A program made the position numbers and the translations under genes. DNA of 64,000 bases. It comes from SAR324 cluster bacterium (GTDB lineage: Bacteria > SAR324 > NAC60-12). Positions 16,612-25,211 of this stretch are shown here, piece by piece. Location: positions 32,316 to 96,315 of the forward strand of contig JANQJU010000043.1 of the NCBI GenBank assembly GCA_028281495.1, read 5' to 3'. Numbering within the stretch: the stretch's first letter is position 1; every line of letters starts with the position of its first letter. The notes below the pieces were generated by a model, which did no database searches, was not told the origin of the DNA, and saw only the letters and a program-made list of their open reading frames with translations.

Positions 16612-17987
16612 ATGATGGGTCTCAGCTGATCCCAAGAGCCTTGAATGGCGACGGTAGCGCCGACATCTTGTAGATTAACAAATAGGGTTTGACCATCTGG
16701 TGAAAAACAGGGGCCGGTCCATTCACTCAATTCAGTAGTAGCGATTTCATACAATTTCCCTTTTGGGGTCAATCCTAAAATACGATTGGTACCCACGCCT
16801 CGATCTTCACAAATCACAACGTCTCCCCAGCGGTTGGCAGTCAGATTGTCGGGATTGATCAAAGACTGATCGGTGGATTCATAGACCAATTCGATCGTAC
16901 CATTTTCCAAATCTTTAGGCACATAACGGAAAATTTGCCCATATCCTTTACTGCCGCCGCTCGTGCAGGAAAAATAGATACCGTCTTCTTGAGCCCATAA
17001 CCCTTCACCACGGACAAAAATAGCAGCACCGCGTTCTTGACCTTGTTGGTGAACAGTTTCCAATACGGGATCCGGTACGGGAATATCCACCCATTGGCAG
17101 GGCAATTGTTTCCCTATTTCCATTTTTTGTTGGGTGGTGTGGAATCGATCTGCTTCTAAAATTTTTAAAGCTTGGAGTTGTCCCCCCTGATGCAATTGTG
17201 CTTTGCGGTTGGGAATAAATCGGTAGAAACAACTACTGCCACTATCTTCGGTTTGGTAGACAATCCCGGTCAACCGGTCTACTCCTACAGCTTCGTGTCG
17301 AAAGTGTCCCATTTCCACTAGGGGCATGACCTTTTGAAGCGAAGTAGCATAGGGGTTCACCTCAAACGCATACCCATGTTTCTGAGTGATCAACCCATCG
17401 ATTGCTTCCCCTCCTGGGGTTCCAGGAGGTAAAGAAAAGATTTCCTCACAAGTGATCCAAGTTCCCCATGGTGTGGGACCCCCCGCACAATTTCGATGGG
17501 TGCCTGTAAGGCTCACGCGTTGGTCCAAAACTTTAAGATCTGGTCCGACCACCAAGGAAGTCGTTCCCCCAATACAATTCGGATCATAAGCCAATTCTGG
17601 GAAAGGAGACGGTTGTCCTGATACAGGACTGATTTCGTGGTTCCGCACTAGGATCACGTTGCCGTTTTTTCCCGGAAAACATCCCATCCCGTCCGGCAAG
17701 ATGGGTACAGGCACACCATCGTTCATTGGCTCACCTCGGCGGGAAAGCACTTGATAACTTAGTCCCTGAGCAACCGTACAAAGAGCTTGGGATGCCTCGT
17801 CCTTTTGGCGTTGAGGCGACCCCAGAGAGCCTGATTCCGGTTGTTCTTGCTGCTCTGTTCGAATGCACCCTGTCAAATGCTGCAGCGTGCTTGCTAATGT
17901 CATCGCAGTTCCCATCTGGACGGTTCCCGTAAGGAATTTTCTACGATTGATTTGGCGCTGCGATCTTTTATGCCATTTTGTATTCAT
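16608..17987 (-). CDS. PhoX-family (DUF839) secreted protein, Tat substrate
   Basis: A 459-residue protein with a twin-arginine signal (NRRKFLTG, Arg15-Arg16), a hydrophobic stretch and a Cys near the signal end (LTGC, possible lipobox). The body matches the PhoX/DUF839 family: MGCFPGKNGNVILVRNHE, NCAGGPTPWGTWITCEE, GHFRHEAVGVD and EDSGSSCFYRF are characteristic. PhoX enzymes are Ca/Fe-dependent alkaline phosphatases whose acidic residues sit in the ESGxxxFY and CEE regions; both are present. Phosphatase activity is inferred, since many DUF839 members are uncharacterised. ATG 17987 is chosen over a longer open frame to 18077 because it gives the canonical Tat N terminus. It is coupled to the propeller gene downstream. 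Confidence 0.82.
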   Translation of the reverse strand: MNTKWHKRSQRQINRRKFLTGTVQMGTAMTLASTLQHLTGCIRTEQQEQPESGSLGSPQRQKDEASQALCTVAQGLSYQVLSRRGEPMNDGVPVPILPDGMGCFPGKNGNVILVRNHEISPVSGQPSPFPELAYDPNCIGGTTSLVVGPDLKVLDQRVSLTGTHRNCAGGPTPWGTWITCEEIFSLPPGTPGGEAIDGLITQKHGYAFEVNPYATSLQKVMPLVEMGHFRHEAVGVDRLTGIVYQTEDSGSSCFYRFIPNRKAQLHQGGQLQALKILEADRFHTTQQKMEIGKQLPCQWVDIPVPDPVLETVHQQGQERGAAIFVRGEGLWAQEDGIYFSCTSGGSKGYGQIFRYVPKDLENGTIELVYESTDQSLINPDNLTANRWGDVVICEDRGVGTNRILGLTPKGKLYEIATTELSEWTGPCFSPDGQTLFVNLQDVGATVAIQGSWDQLRPII

Positions 17988-18324
17988 ATTAAGTTTCGTC
18001 TTTGAGGTGAAGATCAAGATAGGTGTGCTGCCTGAAACACAAAAATCATGACCGATTGCGGGAATCTGAGAACACAAATCGCTTAATATTCAATAAACGT
18101 GATCTACTTCAGAATAACGTTTCTGAAGCACAGTTGCCAGATGAACCAGAGTTCCAAAAGTACCTCTCAAAGGCCGTTGTGAAGAGCGCTAAATCACTTC
18201 GAATTTCTTCCAAGTGAAAGTCCAAACGAATCGAGGTACAGAAAAACAGAAATCTTGGACGAAGTTTGGGAAAGCGGAGTAAGGAAGGGAGTGGGCTTGA
18301 GGGGAAATGACCCACTTCGAAATA
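17988..18324. other. Intergenic region upstream of the PhoX-like gene
   Basis: These 337 nt separate the stop of the STAS gene from the PhoX start, both on the minus strand. One perfect 8-bp hairpin, CTTCAGAA (18107-18114) / TTCTGAAG (18121-18128), with a 6-nt loop is present and could be the STAS-gene terminator or an operator. The short frames here are artefacts without ribosome-binding sites. Confidence 0.4.
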
Positions 18325-18759
18325 TTAGATTGCTGGCTGAGAGTTGACGTTGAACGTATTTGCAAAAGCCGGTCGGGTGGTCCAATAGACTGTTTCGGGT
18401 TCTGCAACCCATTTCACTTGGGGTTCCAAGTGGTCGGCAGCGGATTGAACATCAGGAAAATCCATCAAGATTTTATCCAATTGGGTGATCTTCAAAATTT
18501 CCCGATTTTCTTCTGTCAGGTGGCATAGTACCGCTTCAAGCCCTTGTGCTTTGAGTTGTTTCACTAGGCAAACCAGCCATCCCAGTTCCACCGCATGGAA
18601 TACACCAGAGTGAGAACAGTCAATGACAATGCCAGTGACATGATCGTATTGATTCAAAAAGGCCAATTCTTGTTGTGGGGTGAAGATTTCTCCTGGAAGG
18701 ATGTTTCCGTGGAATTCCAAAATACAGATGCTGTCTGCGACATGATATTCGATTTTCAT
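18325..18759 (-). CDS. STAS-domain protein (anti-sigma-factor antagonist-like)
   Basis: A 144-residue cytoplasmic protein with the STAS layout: an N-terminal beta strand pair (ICILEFHGNI), a strand and helix IVIDCSHSGVFHAVELGWLVCLVKQLKAQG, then LEAVLCHLTEENREIL. In anti-anti-sigma factors a Ser/Thr in the D-(S/C)-x-x-(V/F)-x-(S/D) loop is phosphorylated; here the loop is IDCSHSGVFHA, with serines at the correct place. The ATG at 18759 is preceded by AAGGAGA. No anti-sigma kinase gene is adjacent, so its partner is unknown. The 20-residue tail after the STAS fold is not explained. Confidence 0.7.
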   Translation of the reverse strand: MKIEYHVADSICILEFHGNILPGEIFTPQQELAFLNQYDHVTGIVIDCSHSGVFHAVELGWLVCLVKQLKAQGLEAVLCHLTEENREILKITQLDKILMDFPDVQSAADHLEPQVKWVAEPETVYWTTRPAFANTFNVNSQPAI

Positions 18760-18998
18760 ACGGTCTCCTTATTGAGTGGGTTGTCACGAAAAGGATTCGG
18801 TCGCCTGAGTAATGCAGCATTGGTGCCGTATTTTCTAAAAAAGGTTCCAATCAGTTTCACTCTAATTTTTGGTCTGATTATTGTATTCCTTTTTCCATGC
18901 GACATGGATGAGTTGTAAATATTTTGATGGTATTTAGAGACAATGGACTCAGGGGATTTTAATAAAAATTCCAAAACCCCGTTCAATGAAAGGATCCC

Positions 18999-19667
18999 AT
19001 GCAAGTGCAAAACTCTGCGGTTCCCACGACGATGGAACGCCCCAATTCAGCGGCAAATAAAGAAGTTCATTCTGGGAAAGCTGAGAAAGCGGGCCATCCC
19101 TCAGCCGGGGCCGAAAAAGCGGAACAATCTGCCGGAAAAGCGAAAACTGAAAACACGTCTTCCTATCTCAAAGTGCTCTCTCGGTTGGAAAATATGCTAG
19201 AGAAAGAGGATATGCCGGAAAAGGCTTTGGAGGTGTTTGCTAATGCCGTGAAAAAGCGATTGGATGATGCAAAAGAGCCTGACAAAAAAGGCGTGATCAA
19301 TCTACCGGAAGCGAAAGCGTTGGAATTGGAAAAATTAGATCAAGTCCCTGAGAAAATACAGGAAAGTTTGAAAAATAAGGAAGGATCAGAAAAACTTCTA
19401 AGTCTGTTGAAACACCCAAAATTTGTGGAGCTGATGAAAGATCCTCAAGAACAAGCTCCTAAAACCTATGGTCCTCAAGGTCAACCCGCTGCCAATAAAG
19501 CGAAAGCCGCTGTTCCAAATCAAGGTGCTGAGATTGCCAACAGTAATGCTGCTCCCAATCCTGCAATGGCAAAGTTGAAAGCCATGCAAGCCAATGCTGC
19601 ACAACAAGTAGCAGCACAAAATGCGGCTTCTGCCACACCAGTCAAACAGACTATTGCCGCAGCTTAA
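18999..19667 (+). CDS. Hypothetical low-complexity Ala/Lys/Gln-rich protein
   Basis: A 222-residue, highly charged protein. Residues 1-55 are disordered (Lys, Ala, Glu, Gly), 55-150 contain predicted helices (SYLKVLSRLENMLEKEDMP and similar), and 150-222 are Ala/Gln/Asn-rich. There is no signal peptide or membrane segment. ATG 18999 has AAAGGA 6 nt upstream. It converges on the bactofilin gene. I recognise no family; the composition suggests a linker or scaffold-type protein, and its closeness to the bactofilin is the only functional hint. Confidence 0.6.
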   Translation: MQVQNSAVPTTMERPNSAANKEVHSGKAEKAGHPSAGAEKAEQSAGKAKTENTSSYLKVLSRLENMLEKEDMPEKALEVFANAVKKRLDDAKEPDKKGVINLPEAKALELEKLDQVPEKIQESLKNKEGSEKLLSLLKHPKFVELMKDPQEQAPKTYGPQGQPAANKAKAAVPNQGAEIANSNAAPNPAMAKLKAMQANAAQQVAAQNAASATPVKQTIAAA

Positions 19668-19698
19668 TCAATGCAAATGAATCATATCTGGGCTTGAA

Positions 19699-20052
19699 TC
19701 AAACGTCCTTCTTTGGTTTTGGGGAGGACGGCTCCGGATGAAATCCCCCTTCTAAAAATCCCCCTCGTGCAATCGAAACACCACCTGGTGGTGTGTAGAC
19801 CTCTCCTTTGATCCGTCCATTGGCGAGAATGGAGACCTTATCGGAGGAAACCAGATCTCCTTGGACATCACCATTGATCACCATGGTGTGAGCGCGAATC
19901 GGTCCTTTGATTTGGGCTGGAGTTCCTACTGTGACACTATTTTTTCCTTCAATCGACCCTTTCAAGTTTCCATCAATACGTATGGGACCTTCGCACAGGA
20001 TCGTCCCTTCAATTTCCACATCGGATGCGACATAGCTTAAATTTTCTTTCAT
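19699..20052 (-). CDS. Bactofilin (polymer-forming cytoskeletal protein)
   Basis: A 117-residue protein with the bactofilin core: short beta-helix turns IEGTILCEGPIRIDGNLKGSI, TVGTPAQIKGPIRA, VINGDVQGDLVSSDKVSILANGRIKGEV, then a proline/lysine-rich tail (EPSSPKPKKDV). Bactofilins polymerise without nucleotides into filaments that position cell-shape and polarity factors. The N-terminal SYVASDVEIEG leader is typical of the family. The ATG at 20052 has AAAGGAGA upstream. Confidence 0.9.
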   Translation of the reverse strand: MKENLSYVASDVEIEGTILCEGPIRIDGNLKGSIEGKNSVTVGTPAQIKGPIRAHTMVINGDVQGDLVSSDKVSILANGRIKGEVYTPPGGVSIARGGFLEGGFHPEPSSPKPKKDV

Positions 20053-20258
20053 GGCTCTCCTTTTGCCAATTCAGTAGAAATTCGCCACTTCTTGCAATCT
20101 CACTCACAGCTTGCCTAGATATTGCAAAAAAAGTTAAATGTACTTTAAACTACAAGTGTTTTACTTTTGTTTGAGGATTGTTATAGAGGGATGGAATCTT
20201 CTGAAATTGCATTCCTTTAGAAATACCCGACAACAGATATAATAATCGAGCTGAAGTC

Positions 20259-21479
20259 ATGTCAAATTCTCCGGAAAAGCGCATCACCCATCGAATTCCT
20301 TTAGAGACTTTTTCCCAGATCAGCATTGCAGGCACTACCACAGAAGCCAATGCGGTCGACCTTTCTATCCAAGGATTACGCATTCGAACAGAAATGTACG
20401 TGCGGAATCACACCAAACTAAATCTTACTTTATTTAACGGTGCTATTCAGTGCAAGGCTCAAGTATGTTGGGTGTCTCCCCAAGAAGATCATTTCGAAGT
20501 CGGCTTAGAACTGGATTATACTCATGATGTGGTATTAATGGACCTAGTTTCACAACTTCCCAAAGCTCCAGAGGAACTGCGAATTCTTTTTGCCACTCCC
20601 ACTCAATTATTAGCCGATTCGGTCTCTTTGTATTTGAGTTTAGCGGATGTTCAAATCACAGCTGTCACTTCCGTTAGCGAAACGTTGGAAGCCCTTTCCC
20701 AGGAAGAATCTTGGGATTTGATGGTATTGGATGATGCCATTGGTGATGTCCCTACCCTTCAGAAGGCGGTTGCCCAGAAGCCAGAATTGGCTTCATTACC
20801 GATCATGGCACTTGCTCAGCACTTAACGAAAACCTTATTGCATTTCCGCTTCTCACAGATCTTCTTTGAAGTCTTCACCAAACCGATTGATGTGCAAGAT
20901 CTGATGTTACGTGCCGTTACATTGATTTTACAATCCACACGCTACATCCAAGTCGAGCGTCATCTGCGTAAAGCCGAACAACAACTTGCCAGTGTTCAGA
21001 AGTCAGCTGATTTCCAAGTCCAAGAAATGATGACCATGTTGAATCAGGTCATGCAACAGTCCGAAACTTTGGGGCAACTGATTCAAATGCAAGAATCCAT
21101 CATGGCAGAAGAGACGATAGAAGGCGTGATCCAGGCCTCACAAAAATGGGCTTTGGAAAATCTCAATGCGACGGTAGAGATTTGGTATTATGAAGAAGAT
21201 ATTCTAGAAGTGTTAGGAAAACACCCATTAGAACACTCCGAATGGACTCTAGAACAACGCCGTGAGAACATACAAAATTTCCTTCAACAGACTCTCAATA
21301 TCATCCACGAAGAGGTCGTTTTAATCCGCAAAAACGAATACATTCTGGAACTTCTTACCGCCTTTCCCGGCACTGACATCATTGATGGTTTAACTTTTTT
21401 CATGAAGGTTATCGCCATTGTGCTTCAGAACAAATTTCAAGAACTCGCACTTCAAGAACGCCAAGCACCGCCGCAGTAG
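20259..21479 (+). CDS. PilZ domain fused to a pseudo-receiver and coiled-coil region
   Basis: A 406-residue cytoplasmic protein. Residues 5-85 form a PilZ domain with the c-di-GMP-binding RITHR (RxxxR) motif and DLSIQG (DxSxxG). Residues about 107-228 follow the receiver fold (LRILFATPT..., LMVLDDAIGD with the phospho-Asp position, VFTKPID with the conserved Lys). The acidic pair normally in beta-1 is missing (FATPT) and the Thr/Ser switch is Ala (MALAQ), so phosphorylation is unlikely. The rest (235-406) is helical with coiled-coil parts. It is probably a c-di-GMP effector using the receiver for protein contact. Its output partner is unknown. Confidence 0.75.
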   Translation: MSNSPEKRITHRIPLETFSQISIAGTTTEANAVDLSIQGLRIRTEMYVRNHTKLNLTLFNGAIQCKAQVCWVSPQEDHFEVGLELDYTHDVVLMDLVSQLPKAPEELRILFATPTQLLADSVSLYLSLADVQITAVTSVSETLEALSQEESWDLMVLDDAIGDVPTLQKAVAQKPELASLPIMALAQHLTKTLLHFRFSQIFFEVFTKPIDVQDLMLRAVTLILQSTRYIQVERHLRKAEQQLASVQKSADFQVQEMMTMLNQVMQQSETLGQLIQMQESIMAEETIEGVIQASQKWALENLNATVEIWYYEEDILEVLGKHPLEHSEWTLEQRRENIQNFLQQTLNIIHEEVVLIRKNEYILELLTAFPGTDIIDGLTFFMKVIAIVLQNKFQELALQERQAPPQ

Positions 21480-21674
21480 TTTCTTCCATTTTCCTCTCGA
21501 TCCGTTTCTAGGCTATTTTGGCCATTTTCTTGCAAATCTCTATTAGACGCTTCATCCAATCCTTTGCGAAGTGTTCCCTTGTCAATCACGTTATTGGCTG
21601 GAAACTCTGTCGCAATCCGTACGGAAGAGGCAACCGTCTGGGATATTTTGAGACGTTATTGAATAGGAGAAAGC

Positions 21675-22196
21675 ATGACAGCGGATCGAATCGAAGTAGT
21701 TGACGGAGACATCACCCAGCAAACAGTCGAAGCTATTGTGAATGCAGCCAATAATTCCCTACTTGGAGGTGGGGGAGTGGATGGGGCAATCCATCGGGCT
21801 GCTGGCCCTGAATTACTTGAAGAATGCCGGACATTGAATGGCTGTGCTACTGGAGAAGCCAAGATCACTCGTGGATATCGGCTGCATGCTTCATGGGTGA
21901 TTCATACGGTCGGCCCTGTTTGGCATGGAGGCAATCAGTCCGAACCGGAACTCCTCGCTTCTTGTTATCGAAACAGTTTAGAGCTTGCTGCTGAAAACAA
22001 CATTGCCTCGATTGCCTTTCCGTCGATCAGCACTGGGGTTTACGGTTATCCTATTGAACTGGCATCAGAGATCGCCATGAGCGAAACCAAACGTTTTCTG
22101 GATCGCAATACCAGCCTGAAAAAGGTCGTTTTTGTATGCTTCGGAAATCGTGATTACCAATGTTACCTCAACACTATTCCCAAGATCTTTGGGTAA
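21675..22196 (+). CDS. Macro-domain protein, O-acetyl-ADP-ribose deacetylase type
   Basis: A 173-residue macro domain. ADP-ribose-binding motifs are intact: GDITQQTVEAIVNAANNSLLGGGGVDGAIH at the N terminus and AFPSISTGVYGYP in the second half, with the catalytic Asp (GGGGVDGAIH) and Asn (NAANN) of YmdB-like enzymes. They hydrolyse O-acetyl-ADP-ribose or remove ADP-ribose from acidic residues. The ATG at 21675 is preceded by AGGAGAAAGC. No ADP-ribosyltransferase is adjacent, so it looks like a housekeeping enzyme. Confidence 0.92.
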   Translation: MTADRIEVVDGDITQQTVEAIVNAANNSLLGGGGVDGAIHRAAGPELLEECRTLNGCATGEAKITRGYRLHASWVIHTVGPVWHGGNQSEPELLASCYRNSLELAAENNIASIAFPSISTGVYGYPIELASEIAMSETKRFLDRNTSLKKVVFVCFGNRDYQCYLNTIPKIFG

Positions 22197-22274
22197 ATTG
22201 ATCACCCCAATCTTTGGGCACACCCGTTTCCCAACCTGTGGGGCGCAACAGTTCCCAGATCTATGGGGGAAACG

Positions 22275-23399
22275 ATGAGTATGGAGCAAATCAAAATGCG
22301 TGGAGTATGGCTAAAGATTGTCCGGTTTGGATTAGGGCTGAGTCTGCTATTGCCCTTTGTAGCAGAGGCACAAATGCCTGTTCCTACCATCCGCCCCGAA
22401 TTCCGCACGGATCTGGAATGGAACGATAACAACAACGAGACCGACCCCAATCTTTCTCGACCCCGGTTATTGTTTCGAGTGCAGCGAGCACACCTAAATA
22501 TTCAAGGGAATATCACTCCAGATTTGGATTATCGTTTGCGAGTTCAGTGGAATCAAGATTTTGAACCGGATGCCGACAACACAGGGCCGGGGCTTGAATA
22601 TTGGTATGTTCGCCAACAGGTGAGTGACGGCATCCAAGTTCGGCTTGGCAAACATTTCATCCTACAAGGGGGGCGTGAGAGTGCACATAATCCCATTGAT
22701 GTGTTTGGCTATTCCACCGTTGGAGAAACCGTTCAAGAATTCTATGAAGTGGGAGCGAGTGCTTTTGTCAATTTAGGAACGTTTGCGGAAGGTTTTCAAG
22801 ACCACACGTTGATTGTCCAAGTTTTTAATCAAGTTCCGGGGGGGACTGAAAATCAATTTGCATTGACCACAAATATCGCTTGGTATGGAGTCGTTGCTGA
22901 TGGGTTAGTCGAACCTATTGTGCAATTTGGTGTGTTTCCCCACGTGCAGGAACGCGAAGAAGACGCCTTGACAGGTAAACGGGTCCTCAAACAGGAAGAA
23001 TATTCCGAGACTTTCCTTTCCTTAGGGGCCTTAGTGAATCTGGATTTTGCCACTTTAGAACTCGATCTGCTGTCCCACAATCGGGATTCTTTCCAATCCC
23101 GGAATGCCTCTGGCACCATCACCGAAACGGAATCACAAGATAACACCTCTCTCATTGTTTTCGCCCAAACAGACAACGGCAGTTACCGACCCTTTGTCAA
23201 ATGGATCAATGACACCGTGAAAATAGGAGACAGCAATTCGGATGACCTCAATACGTTTCAAATCGGAGCCGAATACTTCCCCCAAATGCAATACATGCTT
23301 TACCGTCTACATGGATTGGTTAGCTATGAGGAAAAGCAAGAAGGGGGCAATGAGTATGAAGAATTAGGGATCAATATTGGCTTGAGTGCTCGGCTGTAG
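22275..23399 (+). CDS. Porin, phosphate-selective (OprO/OprP)-like
   Basis: A 374-residue exported protein. The signal peptide (KIVRFGLGLSLLLPFVAEAQ) is followed by RPEFRTDLEWNDNNNETD and LLFRVQRAHLNIQGNITPDLDYRLRVQWN, matching the start of phosphate-selective-type porins, then alternating amphipathic strands with GLEYWYVRQQVSDGIQVRLGKHF and a final strand ending in Leu. Solute specificity cannot be told. The start at 22275 has GGGGGAAAC upstream; an earlier ATG at 22263 lies within that site. It precedes the ECF sigma gene, which may control envelope-related genes. Confidence 0.65.
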   Translation: MSMEQIKMRGVWLKIVRFGLGLSLLLPFVAEAQMPVPTIRPEFRTDLEWNDNNNETDPNLSRPRLLFRVQRAHLNIQGNITPDLDYRLRVQWNQDFEPDADNTGPGLEYWYVRQQVSDGIQVRLGKHFILQGGRESAHNPIDVFGYSTVGETVQEFYEVGASAFVNLGTFAEGFQDHTLIVQVFNQVPGGTENQFALTTNIAWYGVVADGLVEPIVQFGVFPHVQEREEDALTGKRVLKQEEYSETFLSLGALVNLDFATLELDLLSHNRDSFQSRNASGTITETESQDNTSLIVFAQTDNGSYRPFVKWINDTVKIGDSNSDDLNTFQIGAEYFPQMQYMLYRLHGLVSYEEKQEGGNEYEELGINIGLSARL

Positions 23400-23411
23400 T
23401 GTAATTTTGGT

Positions 23412-23441
23412 TTGAAAGCCGCTTTAAAAATTTGCTATAGC
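23412..23441 (+). promoter_or_regulatory. Possible sigma-70 promoter upstream of the ECF sigma gene
   Basis: TTGAAA (23412-23417) and TATAGC (23436-23441) are separated by 18 nt, a reasonable but imperfect sigma-70 pair, 67 nt before the ECF sigma start. I do not see a convincing ECF-type GAAC/TC autoregulatory promoter; a GAAC near 23470 has unsuitable spacing. Confidence 0.3.
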
Positions 23442-23507
23442 AACCCCTAATTGTGTTTACCCTTCCTGTGAACATACCACTGCGTTTTTCAGATTGTCCT
23501 CCAATTC

Positions 23508-24101
23508 ATGGTAAGCTTCTTGGTATTCTTCAAGCGTCCTTCCCCCGATCCTGATGATCAATCCCTTATTGCTGGCACCTTAGATGGTGACCTCCAACAA
23601 TTTGATGTGTTGGTCACCCGTTATCGCAACCAAGCCTATCGGTTCATTCTCAAGCATATTCATGATCCGGTTCGGGCTGAAGACCTCACCCAAGATACGT
23701 TTTTATCCGCTTACCAAAAGCTTGATTCTTTCCGAGGGCATTCCAAATTCTCTACCTGGTTGCTGGGGATTGCCTTCAATAAAGTCCGTAATGAAATCAA
23801 CCGAGCCATTGAACGCCGCTATGACATAGTGTCGGATGAAGTGCTCAACACGCATGAAGCTCCGAACCAAAATCCAATGGAAGCGGTTGACAAATTATTG
23901 ACCTCTCAAAAATTGCGGGAAGCTATCAATCGATTGCCACAAGATCTGCAAGAGGTCTTGATTGCTGTCTCACTGGAAGGATTATCTTATGAAGAAGCTG
24001 CAGAAATTATGGCCATCCCCATTGGGACTGTGAAGAGTAAGCTCTTCCGTGCGCGAATGGCTTTGAAAGAAGTTCTGGGTGATTTTCAAGGAACAGCCTG
24101 A
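23508..24101 (+). CDS. ECF-type RNA polymerase sigma factor (RpoE-like)
   Basis: A 197-residue sigma-70 family factor with only regions 2 and 4. Region 2 contains HIHDPVRAEDLTQDTFLSAYQKLDSFRGHSKFSTWLLGIAFNKVRNEI, and region 4 contains LPQDLQEVLIAVSLEGLSYEEAAEIMAIPIGTVKSKLFRARMALKE. It is followed after 91 nt by a membrane anti-sigma factor, the usual ECF pairing in which a periplasmic signal releases the sigma. Conserved features all look intact, so it should be functional. Confidence 0.93.
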   Translation: MVSFLVFFKRPSPDPDDQSLIAGTLDGDLQQFDVLVTRYRNQAYRFILKHIHDPVRAEDLTQDTFLSAYQKLDSFRGHSKFSTWLLGIAFNKVRNEINRAIERRYDIVSDEVLNTHEAPNQNPMEAVDKLLTSQKLREAINRLPQDLQEVLIAVSLEGLSYEEAAEIMAIPIGTVKSKLFRARMALKEVLGDFQGTA

Positions 24102-24192
24102 TGAACATTTTTCATGCCCCAGTTACGTAAGTATATAGGTGAGTTTCATTAATCGCTAAATTCAATTCAACAACTTCTGGAAATGAGGAAAT

Positions 24193-24993
24193 ATGACTAC
24201 CAAAACCGAACTGACTCAAGAGCAAACCTTGGAATTGATCAGTCGCAATTTGGATAACGATCTCAATAAAGAAGAACGGAGCATGTTGTTTCAGCACTTA
24301 TCCCACAGTCCGGAAAGCCAAACCCATATGGAAGCAATGGCTGCCGTTGAGTTGAATTTAACTGCATTGAGTAAGGAATATGAATCGTCGTCTCTAGACC
24401 ATGATTTTAATGCCAAATTAATGAATGCCATCTCTCAAACCCAGGTGGCATCTGCTTCGACCAGTTGGAGTTGGGACCGCATGAAGGGTTGGTGGGGATT
24501 TTTGAATCCAATGACCCAATCGCGTTGGTTTCCAGCCGCTTTAGGGGTGATGGGAGGTTTTGCCTTGTTCTTTTTTATGGGGCCTCAATTGTTACCCCTC
24601 GAAGGCGAAACAACACCACGTTTTTCAGTTGCAGAGATTCCCTTCCAAGAAGCACAAGACATGGTGCAATGGAATCATGAAGAAACCGTGCCTCCGGGAC
24701 AATTCGTGGTATTTAAGGTGAATGAAAATGATCATAGTTCTTATCACTTCCGTATGGCTTCCAACACACCGGTGCAAGTTCTCATCCGTCATGACAACCA
24801 AAGCACTCCCCTCCCTCCTCCTCAGCAAAATCTCGTTATCAACGGTATCCGCTACGCCACTTTAAAAGCTCCACGCGCCAATGATTCTGTATTGATTCGT
24901 AACAATGGTGCTCAGCCCCTGAAAGTCAATGCCGCGACCAACCGTCCGCAAACCATGAATGTCAGTCTCCAGCCTCTTAAGCTTCAAAAATAG
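24193..24993 (+). CDS. Membrane-spanning anti-sigma factor
   Basis: A 266-residue protein next to the ECF sigma gene. Residues 1-100 are cytoplasmic, helical and acidic (ELISRNLDNDLNKEERSML), typical of a sigma-binding anti-sigma domain without the HxxxCxxC zinc motif; one TM (about 115-140, PAALGVMGGFALFFFMGP) follows; residues 145-266 are periplasmic. RseA-type regulated proteolysis in response to envelope stress is likely. The ATG at 24193 has GAGGAAAT just before it. Assignment rests on position and topology, since the sequence is variable in this family. Confidence 0.75.
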   Translation: MTTKTELTQEQTLELISRNLDNDLNKEERSMLFQHLSHSPESQTHMEAMAAVELNLTALSKEYESSSLDHDFNAKLMNAISQTQVASASTSWSWDRMKGWWGFLNPMTQSRWFPAALGVMGGFALFFFMGPQLLPLEGETTPRFSVAEIPFQEAQDMVQWNHEETVPPGQFVVFKVNENDHSSYHFRMASNTPVQVLIRHDNQSTPLPPPQQNLVINGIRYATLKAPRANDSVLIRNNGAQPLKVNAATNRPQTMNVSLQPLKLQK

Positions 24994-25060
24994 ATTTCAT
25001 CTCGTCTTAAATTTTAGATTTGTCTCTTAGCTCCAAAAAGCTTCCCAGATAACAATATCC

Positions 25061-25186
25061 TTGGGTAGGGCAAGGTATCTCGAACTCGGTACATTGGGAT
25101 AGAGCAAGATATCTCGAACTCGGTACATTGGTATAGAGCAAGATACCTCGAACTCGGTACATTGGGATTGAACAAGAGGCTTCAAA
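25061..25186. repeat. Three tandem 34-bp repeats
   Basis: Three near-identical 34-bp units at 25071-25104, 25105-25138 and 25139-25172, sharing CTCGAACTCGGTACATTGG, with decayed fragments on both sides (25061-25070 and 25173-25186). They lie between the stop of the anti-sigma gene and the stop of a convergent sensor kinase. The period is not a multiple of three, the units abut without spacers (so not CRISPR), and no gene covers them. They could be a transcript-end structure or a neutral tandem amplification. Confidence 0.75.
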
Positions 25187-25211
25187 TTTTGTTTGCTTAG
25201 ACTGAACAAGC

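Noticed and set aside
23470..23497. Autoregulatory ECF promoter before the sigma gene
   Set aside because: GAAC and TCAGA elements are present, but the spacing between them is about 15 nt, too short for the RpoE type.
25061..25186. CRISPR array
   Set aside because: The 34-bp units abut each other with no unique spacers, and no cas gene is in the window.
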